Below, piece by piece: positions 47,801 to 59,881 of a stretch of DNA of 64,000 bases (position 1 is its first letter; each line of letters opens with the position of its first letter). The position numbers and the translations under genes were made by a program. Below the pieces are notes generated by a model. It ran no database searches, had not been told where the DNA came from, and saw only the letters and a program-made list of their open reading frames with translations. Source of the DNA: Aporrectodea caliginosa (Eukaryota; Annelida; Clitellata; Crassiclitellata; Lumbricidae); NCBI GenBank assembly GCA_020284085.1, contig JACEVL010005024.1, forward strand, positions 496,001 through 560,000, given 5' to 3'.

Positions 47801-50800
47801 GGAGGGGGTGATGCCCAAGAGCCACCTGTTGTCTGCTGCGGTTGAGCACTGAGCCACTTGTACAGCGCAAAGATCACCAGACATGCCACAATAATGAGGA
47901 CAATGGTGCCAACAGATGATCCCCCATGACGAGGCTTACTAAAACAACAGCAAACGTAAACTTAACCATCTGCAGACCCCGGTGAAAAAATTCAGATATT
48001 AGGAAAATGTTTAAACTGTCCAAAATTTGTGACTTATATTCAAGTATTTACAAGTATAAGTCAGTTGTAAAACTTACACATTAAAACAACAACAGCGACC
48101 CACAGACTAAAAACAAGTTTACGATCGAGAACACTTCAATGCTCACCTAACAGAAAAGTGAGTTTTTTACAAAACTTAACAGGAAACTTTTTTATCTGGT
48201 AACATATGTAGGTGGGTATTTGTACAGCATCCTTTGAGGATTTCTCAAAGCATTCTTACAGTTAAGAATTCAAATATAAAAGCATTCTTATAGTTAAGAA
48301 TTCAAATATAAAATTCAAATCTGCAAACATATGCAAGCCAAAAGAGTTTCAAATTTTGACAATTATTGCAACAAAGCGAAGCTAGCAATGATTGCAATAC
48401 ATACCTGTAGTAGCTCTCTTCCGTTCGATAGCCACCACGCTGATGACCCGTTAAGTCCACCCTGTACTCCAACTTTAAATTTGAAAAAACAGATTTTGAA
48501 AATTAGACTTGCCATAAAATCAAATAAATGACAATACATAAATGGTAAAAACACAACACATTATAATGGTGTAATACACATCAGTCAGGAGCCAGTTTTA
48601 ACAATAAAGTCATAAGCCAGCACTGGAAAAATTCAGCGTACACCACAACTGTGAAGAATATAGTAAGTGACACTGGCTTCAGTGTTTAAGTCATTGAAAA
48701 AGAGCTGGGAGTTGATAATTTGACAAAGTTTCAAAGTACGCAAAAGCAGGTCAAAAATCGAATGTAGTTAATATGTTGCACACAAAACAACTGACGACTC
48801 ACGAGATATTTTAGTTTGCTCTTTAAATTTATTTACACAACAAACAAGACTTAACATGATCACATGTACCAAAATATGTGTAATGAAAAACAAGATCAAG
48901 CGTAATTTACAGAACTGTTACACTTTAGTTTAAAAAAATAAGTTTAAACTATGTTTTGTAACTTCTTTTTGTTGGTAGTTCAGTGGCTTTGTCCAAAACA
49001 CCATGCCTGCCAGCCTTAAGCCAAGAAAGAACATATTTCTCTAGTCTACATTCCATGCTGTCTGTAAAAGGTGGACCATTGATAAGACCTGATCCCCAAC
49101 ACCTTTTCAGTAACTTAGCTGACGGAGTTGGAAGAAGAGCTAGGAGTGTTGAACCCCCAACAACCTGTCAACTAAAACACTGACTGGATTCTTGTTATGG
49201 AAAGAACAACCTTCCGGATTATCTTGCTGGGAGACTTACATGTCAGCATTGCCATGGCATAAAACATGCCACTCTATATTCCAGTCTCCAATTTCGGAGC
49301 ATCGTTGTACTCTGCTGCCCCAGGCCCAGGGATATGCATGGTGCAATTCTTGAGCCCCTCCTGCTCATCCCGCTGTTGGACTGTCCACATGAGTGAATCT
49401 TTGATTATGTACGTACTGTTTCATTTGATTTTGCTCAACATACATTTGCAACCCACCTTCAGCTGCATTTGCTTAGATATATACAACTATACAATACAAC
49501 TAAAGATTTATAGCATGCTTTAACAAACACACGTTTTGCACGAGAGCATGTTTCGCCACATTCCTAGTCATTGTGCAATGAGAATATGAGTTTTTAATTT
49601 TGATTTAAACTGAACAACAGATGTGCATTGACCGACTGTTAAGAGGAGAAATCAAGTATCATTGGTTTTCAGTGAAAGACTGTACTAAAGCGTTAATGAT
49701 CAAAGTTGAAAATGTCAAACAACAGAATATTATATGTGAAAAATTATACGAAGCATGGTTTTGAGCTCCTCTTGGCCTGTGCCCGAACAGGGGCCGAGTG
49801 GTGGAAGATATGCCAAGTGCCATATGGATGACATACGGGCTTATCTGTAATGTCCAGTATGTAAGGGCCACCCTGCAGCTTTCGTGGGCCACATACCTCC
49901 TGTATACATTAGCACTTTACAGTACACAGAAACCTACAAGTGATCACTGCACTTAAAGAAGTACATAGCCAGTGACCTAAATTGCGATGCTTCAGTAATG
50001 TCATGACACAAAAATGAATGTCATCACAAATGCATTACCCCACAAGATCCCCTGAGAACATAAGGATCGTCTGGATAGTCATATCCTTCGCACGAAACCT
50101 CCAATTTTCCAAATCGAAAAGCCTTCTCCATTTCTGTCTTGCATTCCCACTGAAAAAATGCAATACCAAGATAAATGTCAGATTACAATTACAATAAATC
50201 TCAAACATTGCCAAACAATGGCAAAACATTGAAAAACTACAATTTGAAGACAAACAATGCCTAGAAACGAAATGTAAGGATCATTTTAAAACTGGCAGAC
50301 AAACCTGAACATCATATCCATCACTGCCTCTGTTGTAGCATTGAACCACTTCTGGCACAAACGCAGAACAACCAGCTGTGCCACCAGTGCAAGTTAGCTA
50401 AAAAATCAATAAAGAAATAAAGAATTTGACATATATTCAATCAAAATACAACAAATGTGATGCTGGGGCTGCTGATATATTGCACCAATCCTAAGAAAAT
50501 AGCTTCAGAAAAACATTTTCTAATGTGAAAACCATACAAACCAAATAGCCTGTCGCCCAGCTTAGAGTAATGCTTTCGGGAGATTTGCACGAAGGTGTTA
50601 CATAAATAGGGAATAACCAGGTAGACATTTTCCACCGAGTACAGAATCCGAGTATTTGGATGTACTATTTGCTGGATCCGGGTACGAATCGAGTACCATT
50701 TGTTCCATGCGCGAAGCTTCACATTTTCATGTAATAAAAATTATCTAAATAAATTTTTGTGCAAGCTTGTAATAACTAGTTTTTAGCTTTTTATTTTGAA

Positions 50801-53800
50801 AAAAATTATATTTCTTTTTTAATTCAATATATAAATCACAACCGTACTTATATTTATAGGGGGAAAAATGTCTTACGACGTCATGTGCGCATGGTTGCAA
50901 AAATGATTATATTTCACACAATAAGGAAACGAAATTAGCACACGAATCTGTGCAGCCACTTTTTGTCTGCCTAGTCTATCTTTAAGTTAACAACTTACTA
51001 GCGCCGCTCACGGAGCTTATTGTTAACAGCTTTAAGTTAAAACTTAGTTCATCAATAGGTTTAGAGACAATAAGAAACACTGGATGTCCAGAAATAGATT
51101 TCTTTATTGTTCATTCAATAATCTTTGATGGTTGGCAGCGTTTTGTATTTGTAACTCGTTTAAGTCATTTTGTGCAGTTGTGAAGTTTTCTAAAAAGCAT
51201 TAAATTCAATAAATTGATATCATTTCAAGAAAATGGAATGGCATTCAATTGATGTTAATTTGTCTCAAAGCTGTTTTCGTATATGTAAGTTTATTGAATA
51301 ATTTAAAATAAATTATCTGCAACTATGTGTTTGTATAGTATTTGCTGAGACGAATACTTTCGAATAGTGCCGAAAAATGGGATATTCGGCCGAGGTGAAT
51401 GTCCGAGGCGATTTCTGGTTATTCCCTAAACACAAACACATGCTACTACTAATAAAGTCCCACCTCTTCAAGAATTCCTACCCCATCCATGCAATCCTCT
51501 GCCTTCCAAGCTTTCTCGTCTTCAACAAAACCAGCTTCTCTGCTTCCTCTCTCTGTTAACTGGACTTAATCTCCACTGGACATCTCTGAACCCTCTGACA
51601 TGAAGCTCATGAATATGCTGGTGCCCTGTGCTCAGTTTTCATGTAGCACTATAAAATTTGTAGTTTCAGATTATGGTTACTACAATAATAAACACTTCAA
51701 CGATGAGAGTGTAACTAAAAGCTACTTGGAAAACTTATAAAGCAGCTCGTCGTTAAATTGTTAACTTACTTTGCTGATCTTCTATTAATAATTGCTAACA
51801 ATGATAAACTTACCTATACTCTACAAGTTGATTCTCTCTTAAGCTAGTCTTCACAAACATGTTGAAGATAATAATAACTTAATCTTTATTAAATCTACAA
51901 AGCTACATAAGAAAAGTGGGTCTTAAGGTGAGCATAGTGAACTTCTAAATCTATACTACCCGCAACTGAAATTCCATCAGAATCCTGACAGATGGTTACA
52001 GAAAGCTGAAAGAAGAGGCCCAAAAACGCGAGGAGTGGCGATGTTAGACATTTGAACCTGCCTAAGAGGCAGAGAACCAGAAGAAGAATCTTTATTGGCC
52101 CAAACGTCATCATCAATTGAATAAAACTTCTTTGTTGTTGACAATGAACATTGCCCCAAAAGGCTCAAAGGTTTATAAAAAAATTAAAATATATAAAAGT
52201 CTTTGGAATCTTGGAATAAATTAACAGACCAGTAATGTTTTGTCATCATTCCACCATGGCCTATTTTTCATGAAAATGATGAAATATGTTGTCATGGTAA
52301 TTTTGTCAAACTTTACCTGCAGTATGGGGCTTACTCTCCGGGCATTGGTGTACTTTCCTTGTTGAAGGGTGATCACCTGGATGTCCTGTAAGAGAATACG
52401 TTCAGGGTATGCGCCATATCCTGCAGAAACAGTCACAGGAACTACACTAGCAGCAAACTCATACATCAAAGAGTCTTATTATTCATTTTTCACACAAGTT
52501 TTAAAAAAAATTTTCATGGATGTAACCCAATGAAAATGAAGTTACACAAAATACAAAGACTCTGTAATCATAAGGCTATCCCACCGACCTCCCGCATGAC
52601 ATTTAAAAGTAGAGCGCCAACTATATCTACAAAGCTACATAAGAAAAGTGGGTCTTAAGGTATGCATAGTGAACTTCCAAATCTATACTAACTGCAACTG
52701 AAATTCCATCAGAATCCTGAACTCTATTTCAAAGTGAAATTTTTTTAGCACATATCTAACTCTTCAGGATTTTTGCAAATATAATATTCAGAAAATTGAC
52801 TGACTAGCTCTTATTAGTCTTCTGGATTATTTCAAACACTTTGTAGAAAATTAAACTGTTTTCTGGGAACTGGGTCAATTCTGCCTTTTCATCACATTTG
52901 ATTATTTGGGTTTGAGCAAATTGGGTAGACCTCTCTAACGGTAGTAAGCAGTGGTGCAATTCCCACCTGATAGTATGAAGATAAAAACAGAATGCTGAAA
53001 GTAGTTCTACACCAAAGTCTGGGTGCACTGACCATAACAGAAAAGTGTGGTGCTTCAGAAATTTCCGCCACACAACACATGCAGAAACTACTAATGTGAC
53101 GGAAGTTTCCGCCTTCATAATGTTAACTAAATTTTTACTTCTGCGGTGGAAGATTCAGCCTTCCTATGTTTATAGAAATTAACACTCTATAAAGCTAGCA
53201 GGAACGCAGTGTGATTCTCGTTAATGATAACGGTAAAAAAATGTTCGTTAACGAAAATAAAATGATTTCGTTAACGATAACTATAACTAAAAAATATCAT
53301 TAACTATAACTATAAAGAAAATAAGAATAACGAAAATTCATCGTTATTTTCGTTAATACCAAACAATAAAAAATTCAATATCGACAAACATGAGAACGTG
53401 AAAATTATGATTATATATTCGTTTGATATGAAAACCAGTTGACACACCGCAATTGGGAACAGAAAAGGGACTACAATTGAACTGAAAATGTCTTTAGAGC
53501 GTCATTTTTGGCTTAAAGATTGTGCCCAAACTAATAGTATATGTTCGACCCGAATTTTGGATTTATGAATTAACCCAGTAGCAGTGACGCATTTTATTAA
53601 ATTCAGCTATTTTTGCAAAAGTTTCTATAGTGATTGCGACTAGCACAAATTCGCAAACTTAGTATAGTCGTAGTAATCTTGTAGTCACAATGTCTCTAAA
53701 GATCTTGTGTGGCAGCAATGTGGGAATTCTGTCTGGAGTCATTTCAAGTACGAATCAGTCACACAAAAAGCTTGTAGAGCATCAGCGTTTTTGGTGTTAA

Positions 53801-55124
53801 TGAGGGGAAGTCATGTGGCTGGCTCATTGCCGGTAAAAACACGACTAATCAACTCAATCATCTCAAGTATCGCCATCCACCTACACTTTTTTACAAAGAA
53901 GTCTGTGCTGCAGAGTATGATAGGAAGAGGTGTATAGATGTGCATATATGGGAACTCAAGAAGACAATCCAAATTAGCATGCAGTAAACTTAACAGAATC
54001 AACTGTGCCAATGACCAAGCACGTAGCGAGACTTACATTCAAGAGGAGGCAACTTCACAGACCATTGGCGAAATCCTGGTCAATAGGGTTATTAATCAAT
54101 CGAAGTTCCAGTATATAAAAAAGCAACAGGAGGCAACTGCCTCCTCATGCCTCAATGTAGCTACGCCTATGCCAAAGACTGTGTTTTCAAGGTGTTTGGT
54201 GATTTTTGCGAGTTTTGAATGTGTATGTGTGATTGAAGCTCTGCACATGCACGAAGGTTTTTTGTGACAGAAGTAAAATTTTCCTTCAGGTGCAGCGGAA
54301 GATACCACTGCAAAAGATTTATCCATCAGAAAAGAGCAGTTCCTCAAGCCAACCCCTGGGTTTGAAGTGTTAGCGACTTCATTTTCTTAGCCAGGCCACC
54401 CGTCCTATGAGGCTGGGTGGGCAGTCTGATCTTCACACCGACAGTGTACGATCAAAATACTCATTATAGCCGAGTTGGGTGGGTAAGGTGAAAAGAAATC
54501 TCAGAAAACTTTCTACGCTGGCAGGATTTTAGCACTCAAACTCTCGACTGACAGTCCAGCAAGCTAACCACTAGACTATCGCGCAACACCTACATCCGAG
54601 AAAATAACAAGTGGTAAAACTGCAGTTTCGGTTGTAAAATACTTCTTGAAGTTTAGGTTGGTAAATTAATACCATCTTCTCCATGCCGCATTTTACGCTA
54701 GTAGGTACGCAGTCTACCAATGTCTTACTTACTTATCAGTAAAACTAAAACACTGAAAACCAAATATAACTGTCATCAATCCAGCTTCCATTTAAGCAAC
54801 TATTCTTACCATCAATCCAACTTCTATTTACAGAAACAATTATTTTCATCAATCCATCTTCTACTGAAGCAAAAAATTAGTTTCATCAATCCAGCTTCTA
54901 TTTACGGAAACAATTATTTTAATCAATCCAGCTTCCATTTTAAATTGATCATATAAAATAATTTACCAACCGAAACTACAGTTTTACCTAACAAACTACA
55001 AGAAAAGCAACTTGCATCCACACCAACAAAATGGGGTAACTAACACATTCTTAAACTTGTACAATCTTTTACCTTCCTTGAGGAGAACTACGAACAAGCC
55101 GACTAACAATACACCTCGAGACAT
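44803..55124 (-). CDS. SARAF: Store-operated calcium entry-associated regulatory factor (SARAF/TMEM66), complete, eight coding exons
   Basis: ER type I membrane protein that promotes slow inactivation of STIM1-Orai calcium entry. Exons: 55124-55073, 52420-52317, 50397-50305, 50149-50039, 48472-48405, 47938-47766, 46178-45924, 44828-44803, together 882 nt and 293 residues (human 339). Residues 1-17 form a hydrophobic signal peptide. The luminal part has LTCTGGTAGC, VVQCYNRGSDGYDVQWECKT (about 65-88), LEVSCEGYDYPDDPYVLRGS and conserved cysteines. One membrane helix lies at about 152-172 (VGTIVLIIVACLVIFALYKW). The cytosolic tail is PPPPGF, then GGGFWTGAATGGILGYLFG, a Gly/Ser-rich run, and ends TSGFGGTKRR. 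All junctions keep frame. A possible polyadenylation signal AATAAA (minus) is at 43548-43543. Introns carry SINEs, a TIR element and a LINE tail. Confidence 0.95.
44950..44995 (+). repeat. LINE-type 3' tail
   Basis: ACTAGAGGCGCTTTATAAAT followed by ACCCAGATACAATACAAT, the tail seen elsewhere in the window. It lies in the last SARAF intron. Confidence 0.55.
47440..47520 (-). mobile_element. tRNA-like SINE head
   Basis: The minus strand reads CAGTAGCCGACTGGGTAGAG (A-box-like) and then ATGGGTTTGAGCCTCCTG (B-box-like) at a tRNA-like distance. Cloverleaf pairing looks poor, so a SINE head is likelier than a functional tRNA. The body may run to about 47300. Confidence 0.6.
50607..51428. mobile_element. 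Probable TIR element in SARAF intron 2
   Basis: TAGGGAATAACCAG (50607-50620) and CTGGTTATTCCCTA (51415-51428) are exact complements. Subterminal sequence has repeated GAGTA/CCGAGTATTTGG and ATATTCGGCC motifs. No clear target duplication was found and there is no transposase. Confidence 0.55.
51440..51700 (+). pseudogene. LINE tail in SARAF intron 2
   Basis: The plus frame includes LIKSHLFKNSYPIHA, matching LKSCLFNNSYPI at 41630. It is followed by a 3' region with GTAGCACTATAAAATTTGTA and AATAATAAACA. Confidence 0.6.
51895..52720. repeat. 94-bp direct repeats bracketing SARAF exon 2
   Basis: 51895-51988 and 52627-52720 both start CTACAAAGCTACATAAGAAA and end CCATCAGAATCCTGA, with about five differences. 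Exon 2 (52420-52317) lies between them. The repeat identity is unknown. Confidence 0.88.
53205..53350. repeat. TTCGTTAACGAAAA-rich segment, probable hAT relic
   Basis: CAGTGTGATTCTCGTTAATG at about 53209 looks like a hAT end. It is followed by overlapping GTTAACGA, ATAACTATAACTA and TTTTCGTTA units in both orientations. No matching right end was found. It lies in SARAF intron 1. Confidence 0.45.
54380..54592 (-). mobile_element. tRNA-derived SINE in SARAF intron 1
   Basis: The minus strand begins GCGCGATAGTCTAGTGGTTA (A box) with a B-box-like GAGAGTTTGAGTGC about 35 bases on. A non-tRNA body follows, ending near CCCACCCAGCCTCATAGGAC. The head is tRNA-like but the acceptor stem is not closed. 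Confidence 0.7.
54613..54988. mobile_element. Element with 22-bp inverted ends around a 37-39-bp tandem core
   Basis: GGTAAAACTGCAGTTTCGGT plus TG at 54613-54634 and its complement (one mismatch) at 54967-54988 flank about four and a half units. Each unit carries CATCAATCCAACTTCTATTT and an AACAATTATTTT tail. Related ends and units occur at 63060-63192 and, inverted, at 18370-18620. Confidence 0.75.
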
Positions 55125-55199
55125 TGCGAATAGATAGAAATGAGCAATGCAGCGTTCAAAACTTAGATATTACGGCGGCTCTTAAAACATTCAATTTAA

Positions 55200-56930
55200 A
55201 CAAGTTCCTTATTAGTAAAACTAAAACTGAAAACCAAATATTGAGCCCTTTCTGAAAACTACTGCGAGATATAAGAACAAACGATTCTACATTTGATGTA
55301 AGCGATTATTTACAGTAGCGCCATCTAGGGTTCAGGCGCTCAACAATTATATATCATTCGGTCATTCATCCAAAAGGTTTAAATTTTAAAGGTGATATTT
55401 TAAGGCGAATAAAAATTCATACAATTATTTTGAATATTTTAAAGCATTAATTTCAATTATCTTGCAGAAAATATTGGCTCGTCCTCAAAGTGTAATTGAA
55501 AATATCTGCCAATAGGTGTCCTAGTGGCTCTGTGGTTGACAAATATTGCATCTGCTTCGAACACGTCAACAGCGGATCATTGTCTAATAATGTTATTAAT
55601 AGTTTATTTATAAACATCATCATCGTCATCAGCAACGACCTCATTATAGACAATGTCATCATAATATTTATATTACTGTCTATGGTCCTGAAGCTAGCCA
55701 TAAATTTGGCGGGGAATGTGTAAGAATGAAAGTTCTGTTTTATTTGCGCTAAATGATCAAATACAATATGAAAGCTTATGGTCCTAGTCATCTGTTTTTG
55801 TGCAACAATGCATTTCAGATTAACGTAGTCCTTTTTGCCTTCTAGTTATACTTATGTGGTCCAATTACAATTTTGTAGGCTACTAGTCTGGTAGGCCTAG
55901 TTTATCAATTCTAATCTCGACCAGACCAATTTTTGCATCCCACTTTTAATGCGAGAATTTGCTCAATAGTAGGTGGCCTACTCGTAGTTTCAGTCTTCGA
56001 TCTACGTTGATAGTAGCCTATGCTTTTTGAAGTATAGTTTGTAAGTATGTATCAATGCCATCTGATTTTTGTATGATTTAAGACGTTTTGTTGTATGCAA
56101 TCGAAACCTCGCTGTTTTTCGACACGTCTTTAGGTTTTCATATAGGTTTTCCACTTGCCGTCAGTTGCATGGACAGTTAAGCCTCAGACCTACTGTCACT
56201 TGTTTGAGATCTGCAACCAGAGAAATCGTGAAGTAGATAAAGAGAGTCTTAAATTGATTGAAGTGATATCATCTATCGTCACCGAGGTTCTACCTGTGCA
56301 GACCTCGAGAGTGGCTTCCTACTGTCTCTGTGGTCGAAAAGTTCGGTCTGTTGATGCTATATTTATTTGTGCCCACTCTTGTATTAATAGATAACAGTTA
56401 GTTGGATAGTTATCTAGACATGCGTACAGAGCCTTCTATTTGCAAATGAACATTTAAATAGTGCCACACACAGCAAAATAAATTGACAACGCTCTCTGCT
56501 CAAGCCCATAAACATATGATGTTAAATATCATTCAGAACTAGACTATTACATCAGTATTTATAATGTTTTATCACAGTAGTGAATTGCTAGTATCGCTTA
56601 CTGATTCGCCAGATATAGGCATTAGATTTGAAAAAATTGAATACCCACCACCTAAACCAATATAGAAAGTAGTTTATTCACCACCAAATAAAGCAAAATC
56701 ACAATACATACTTTATATGTGCTTAGTGGCGGCTACCGGCGAAATCTCTTAAGGACTCGTCTCAATTCTCACTACATGTGATCGAAACTTTAGACACAGT
56801 CATAGTGTGTCAAGCATAATATTATTCCTTCATAGTTTTTTTAGCAATATCTAGGTTGGATAATCGGAATTCAATAACTTGCCTATAACTTGTTATTTGC
56901 CTCACAGAATGGGTTGAAACTCCTCAATCC
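55200..56930. other. Stretch without a recognisable gene
   Basis: It lies between the SARAF start and the hAT element. A plus open frame of 79 codons begins near 56155 after a splice-acceptor-like CCACTTGCCGTCAG (LPSVAWTVKPQTYCHLFEIC). It has no ATG and no family match, so I do not call it. Confidence 0.35.
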
Positions 56931-56998
56931 GTAGCATTGCAGGGGCGGATCCAGGATTTCTGGTTAGGGGGGGCGTAAATACTACCAATCCAATCCCG

Positions 56999-57000
<2 letters not shown>

Positions 57001-57030
<30 letters not shown>
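57001..57030. repeat. (AT)n microsatellite
   Basis: AT run of about 30 bases inside the hAT element. Confidence 0.95.
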
Positions 57031-57034
<4 letters not shown>

Positions 57035-57099
57035 TAGATCACGCAAAACTATAATGATCCTTTTTATAGAAAATGTTATGGAACTTTAAAAAATATATA

Positions 57100-57715
57100 C
57101 AGGGTGGTCCAAAATAAACCGCACAGTGGGAAAGTCACGCATTGTATTTGTCGTCATTGAGCCAGGTGCGAAGGTGAGCAGTCAATATTATTGTCAGCAC
57201 GTTCTTGGTGATGGTCTTTTACCTGACATCCGTGCAATATGCCAACACCACACTTGGACCCTACAGCAGGACGGCGCTCCATCACACACCGCCAAGAACA
57301 CTATGGAGTATCTGCGACGTGAGAACATTTCTTTCATTGAGCCTGACATGTGGCCCCCAAACAGCCCGGACTTGAATCCAGTCGACTACGCTGTTTGGGG
57401 CGCCCTTCAACAGATGGTATACCGTCGTAGAAGTTTCACTACAGTGGATCAGCTGAAAGAAACAATCGTCACAGAGTGGACCAAGCTGTCACAGCGTTTC
57501 ATTGACCGCGCAATTGATCAATGGCGTCGTCGGCTTCAATGCGTTGTCCAGCAGCAAGGAGGACACATTGAACATTTTATGTAACGAAATCCATCCATGT
57601 AATGTTACAGTAAAAATAATTGCTGTGTTTTTGTGAATTTTCACGGTTATATTTGAATTGGTCTGACTAAAGTACTACCAATTTATCATTGTGCGGTTTA
57701 TTTTGGACCACCCTG
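57100..57715 (+). mobile_element. Mariner-like element, 5'-deleted, nested in the hAT
   Basis: Ends beginning CAGGGTGGTCCAAAATAAAC are perfectly inverted over 25 bases and flanked by TA (57098-57099 and 57716-57717). At 616 bp it is about half the usual mariner length. It sits downstream of the hAT transposase stop, so it postdates the hAT insertion. Confidence 0.95.
57126..57584 (+). pseudogene. Mariner (DD37D) transposase, C-terminal half
   Basis: The frame is open for 152 codons but has no ATG, starting at a GTG just inside the left TIR. It includes TLQQDGAPSHTA (second catalytic Asp) and WPPNSPDLNPVDYAVW (third Asp), 37 residues apart. It ends SQRFIDRAIDQWRRRLQ. The first catalytic Asp and the DNA-binding domain are deleted, so it cannot be active. 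Confidence 0.92.
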
Positions 57716-57823
57716 TAGTTTCTCATATAAAACAACTGGTCTCCACTGAAGGTTAACAGTGAAACGATTATAAAATCAGTTATCGGTTTTGATCATGCAA
57801 CCCTTGATCCAAAAAGAAAATAA

Positions 57824-58887
57824 TTAAGTGTCACATGCCAGTGGATTAAGCAGTGTCATTCTCCTTGGATGCTTTCTGGCGTAGGCATTGATAATGTCAT
57901 CAATGTCTAACTTGATGTCCTTGTGGACAAACAATAAAATGAGTGCATTAAATCTGTCCTCGTTCATTGTACTTCGAAAACACGACTTCACAAATCGCAG
58001 ACTAGAATTTGCTCGTTCAACACTGCAAGCCGTGACAGAAGTGAGCAGCAAAATGTGAATTATTGTGGTAATATTTGGATACATAATACGACAGCGAGGG
58101 TGTCCGACAGGGTGCTTGGTGTGCTGTCAGCGTTTCTCCACATCTGCTGCCAAAGCTTTAACTCTTGATGAAACGAATCCGGCGAAGGCAGGTCATCATG
58201 ATAGTAATGAAGTATACCATCAGCAGTGAGTGCGTCGATGTTTGAAACATTAGATGGAATGAGACTTAGACCACGAATTGCTTGTTTCGCAAGATCTCCA
58301 AATCGTAGGCTAAACTGCTGAAGTAGACGGTCCAGAAATGGAAGATAAATGTTTCGTTTGAAATGTTCATCTGGCGTTGCAGCGGGTGTGTTGCTTCGGT
58401 GAATCTGTTTTGAGCATATTCTTGGTGCAGTAATTGGTCCAGCGCCAGCTGTCTCTGCCATTTTAGTAGCTTTCTGGAAAACATGCTCCCATTCGCTGTC
58501 ATCCTGTCGGGCATTGTTTAGTGCTGCTCTAACACTCGTCACCATTTCATATCCTTGGATCACGTCTAAAGTTGAGCCTTGCAACTTTGCGCTGAGTCCT
58601 TTGACGTAGCCAAAGAAATGGCGAACGATATGAAAGCTTACGATAAATGCATGATCTGTAATGCTCTTCAAAAGTCCGTAAGCAGCAGTGCTCGTCTTAC
58701 TGTCCCAATCTGCTTCAATGGATCCGATTGCGTCTAAGCAGGCAACAATCGGTTCGTACAGCTCCATGAAATTTGACAGAGTTGTGTGCTTTTCAATCCA
58801 TCTCGTCTCACAGAAAATTCCGACCTTTCGTTTAACAATTTTTTCATTCTCACTGCATTTGCTTTGGTATGCATCAAGTACTGCCAA
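57824..58887 (-). pseudogene. hAT transposase core and dimerisation domain, frame-shifted
   Basis: Frame 58887-58060 carries the RNase H-like core after IFCETRWIEKHTTL, typical of ZMYM1-like hAT transposases with the CETRW motif. It shifts frame near 58070 into ACSVERANSSLRFVKSCFRS and MNEDRFNALILLFVH, the hAT C-terminal dimerisation domain, ending at 57824. One frame shift and the lost N-terminal part make it a pseudogene. Confidence 0.88.
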
Positions 58888-59176
58888 TTTATCATACGAT
58901 AATTAACATAGTAATGATAGAAATTGAATACACTAGTATTTGTATAAAAATAGAATCAATAAGCAAGGGATGGATCATGCGCCTCATCCATGGACTGCAC
59001 GCCACTGAGCGTTAAGAGAATGATTATATGAGTAGGCCTAGTTCTATATCCTTGATTTGCTTTTGTCCATAATATCGGCAGCTGAACGCTTTCGGCGGCT
59101 AGAATCAGCACGACGAATTTCAAAATTATAATCATATGCCATCTTTTGAGATTTAGGCCTAAGATAGGCCTATGTC

Positions 59177-59253
59177 TTACCAACGGCAGTCGGCTTATTC
59201 GCGAATGATAAAACTGCTTGTTTAAGCCGTTTTGACGGCGGACCACTCGACAT
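59177..59253 (-). pseudogene. hAT transposase N-terminal exon remnant
   Basis: ATG at 59253 opens MSSGPPSKRLKQAVLSFANK and PTAVG, followed by a donor-like GTAAGAC. The start resembles ZMYM/TTF-finger hAT proteins. The finger itself is absent between here and 58887. Confidence 0.55.
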
Positions 59254-59881
59254 ATTTTTTAATTGACCAATTTCTATTTACGTAAATTTTGTCTGTACAT
59301 GAACTTTGTGAATGAGCTCCGGTAAGAGAGCTCCATTCTGCCGGTCCAGCTACTTCAAACATCCTATTCCCAAATTGCAGTTATATTAGTTTTAGGTCAG
59401 TTTAGTTTGAGAACATTTGCTGCAGGTTTAGGGGGGGCGTACGCCGGCTCCGCCCCCCTCTAAATCCGCGCCTGCATTGGATACAATTTTAGGTGACTTT
59501 CCATGACTTAGCAAGACATGTGTATGTTATTGGCATATTTCTGTAAGTTTATTGAAGGTTAATGTCTATTTCATGCTAAACACCAGTAGCATATTTCTCG
59601 CACCATAAAAATGTTATATAGAGCTAATTAGGCCTGTTGTATATTTCCTTAAATACACCCTGTACACAACAAACTGAAGCTAATTGTTTGCATTTAATGC
59701 CTGTATGGGGAATAGCTAATATAGCTAATGAAATAGTGACAGCAAAATACATGTATCCAATAACCGTACTTTGCTGTGGCTTGAAAACTGGTCAACCCCT
59801 GTTACCCCAGGTGTTCTGCCTCACACCTCAAGAGAACTACCAAGACCTGAAACTTTGCAAAACCTTCACGATATATATATA

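Larger units (their letters stand above)
56940..59474 (-). mobile_element. hAT transposon with 5-bp target duplication, decayed, carrying a nested mariner
   Basis: Ends CAGGGGCGGATCCAGGATTT and (complement of the right end) CAGGCGCGGATTTAGAGGGG are flanked by CATTG at 56935-56939 and 59475-59479. A 5-bp duplication fits the hAT5 type. Subterminal GGGGGGGCGTA occurs at both ends. The transposase runs on the minus strand. The region between residue about 25 and the surviving core has been lost. Confidence 0.85.

Noticed and set aside
54515..54592. Functional tRNA gene on the minus strand
   Set aside because: A and B boxes are present but the B box is degenerate, the acceptor stem does not close, and a SINE-like body follows.
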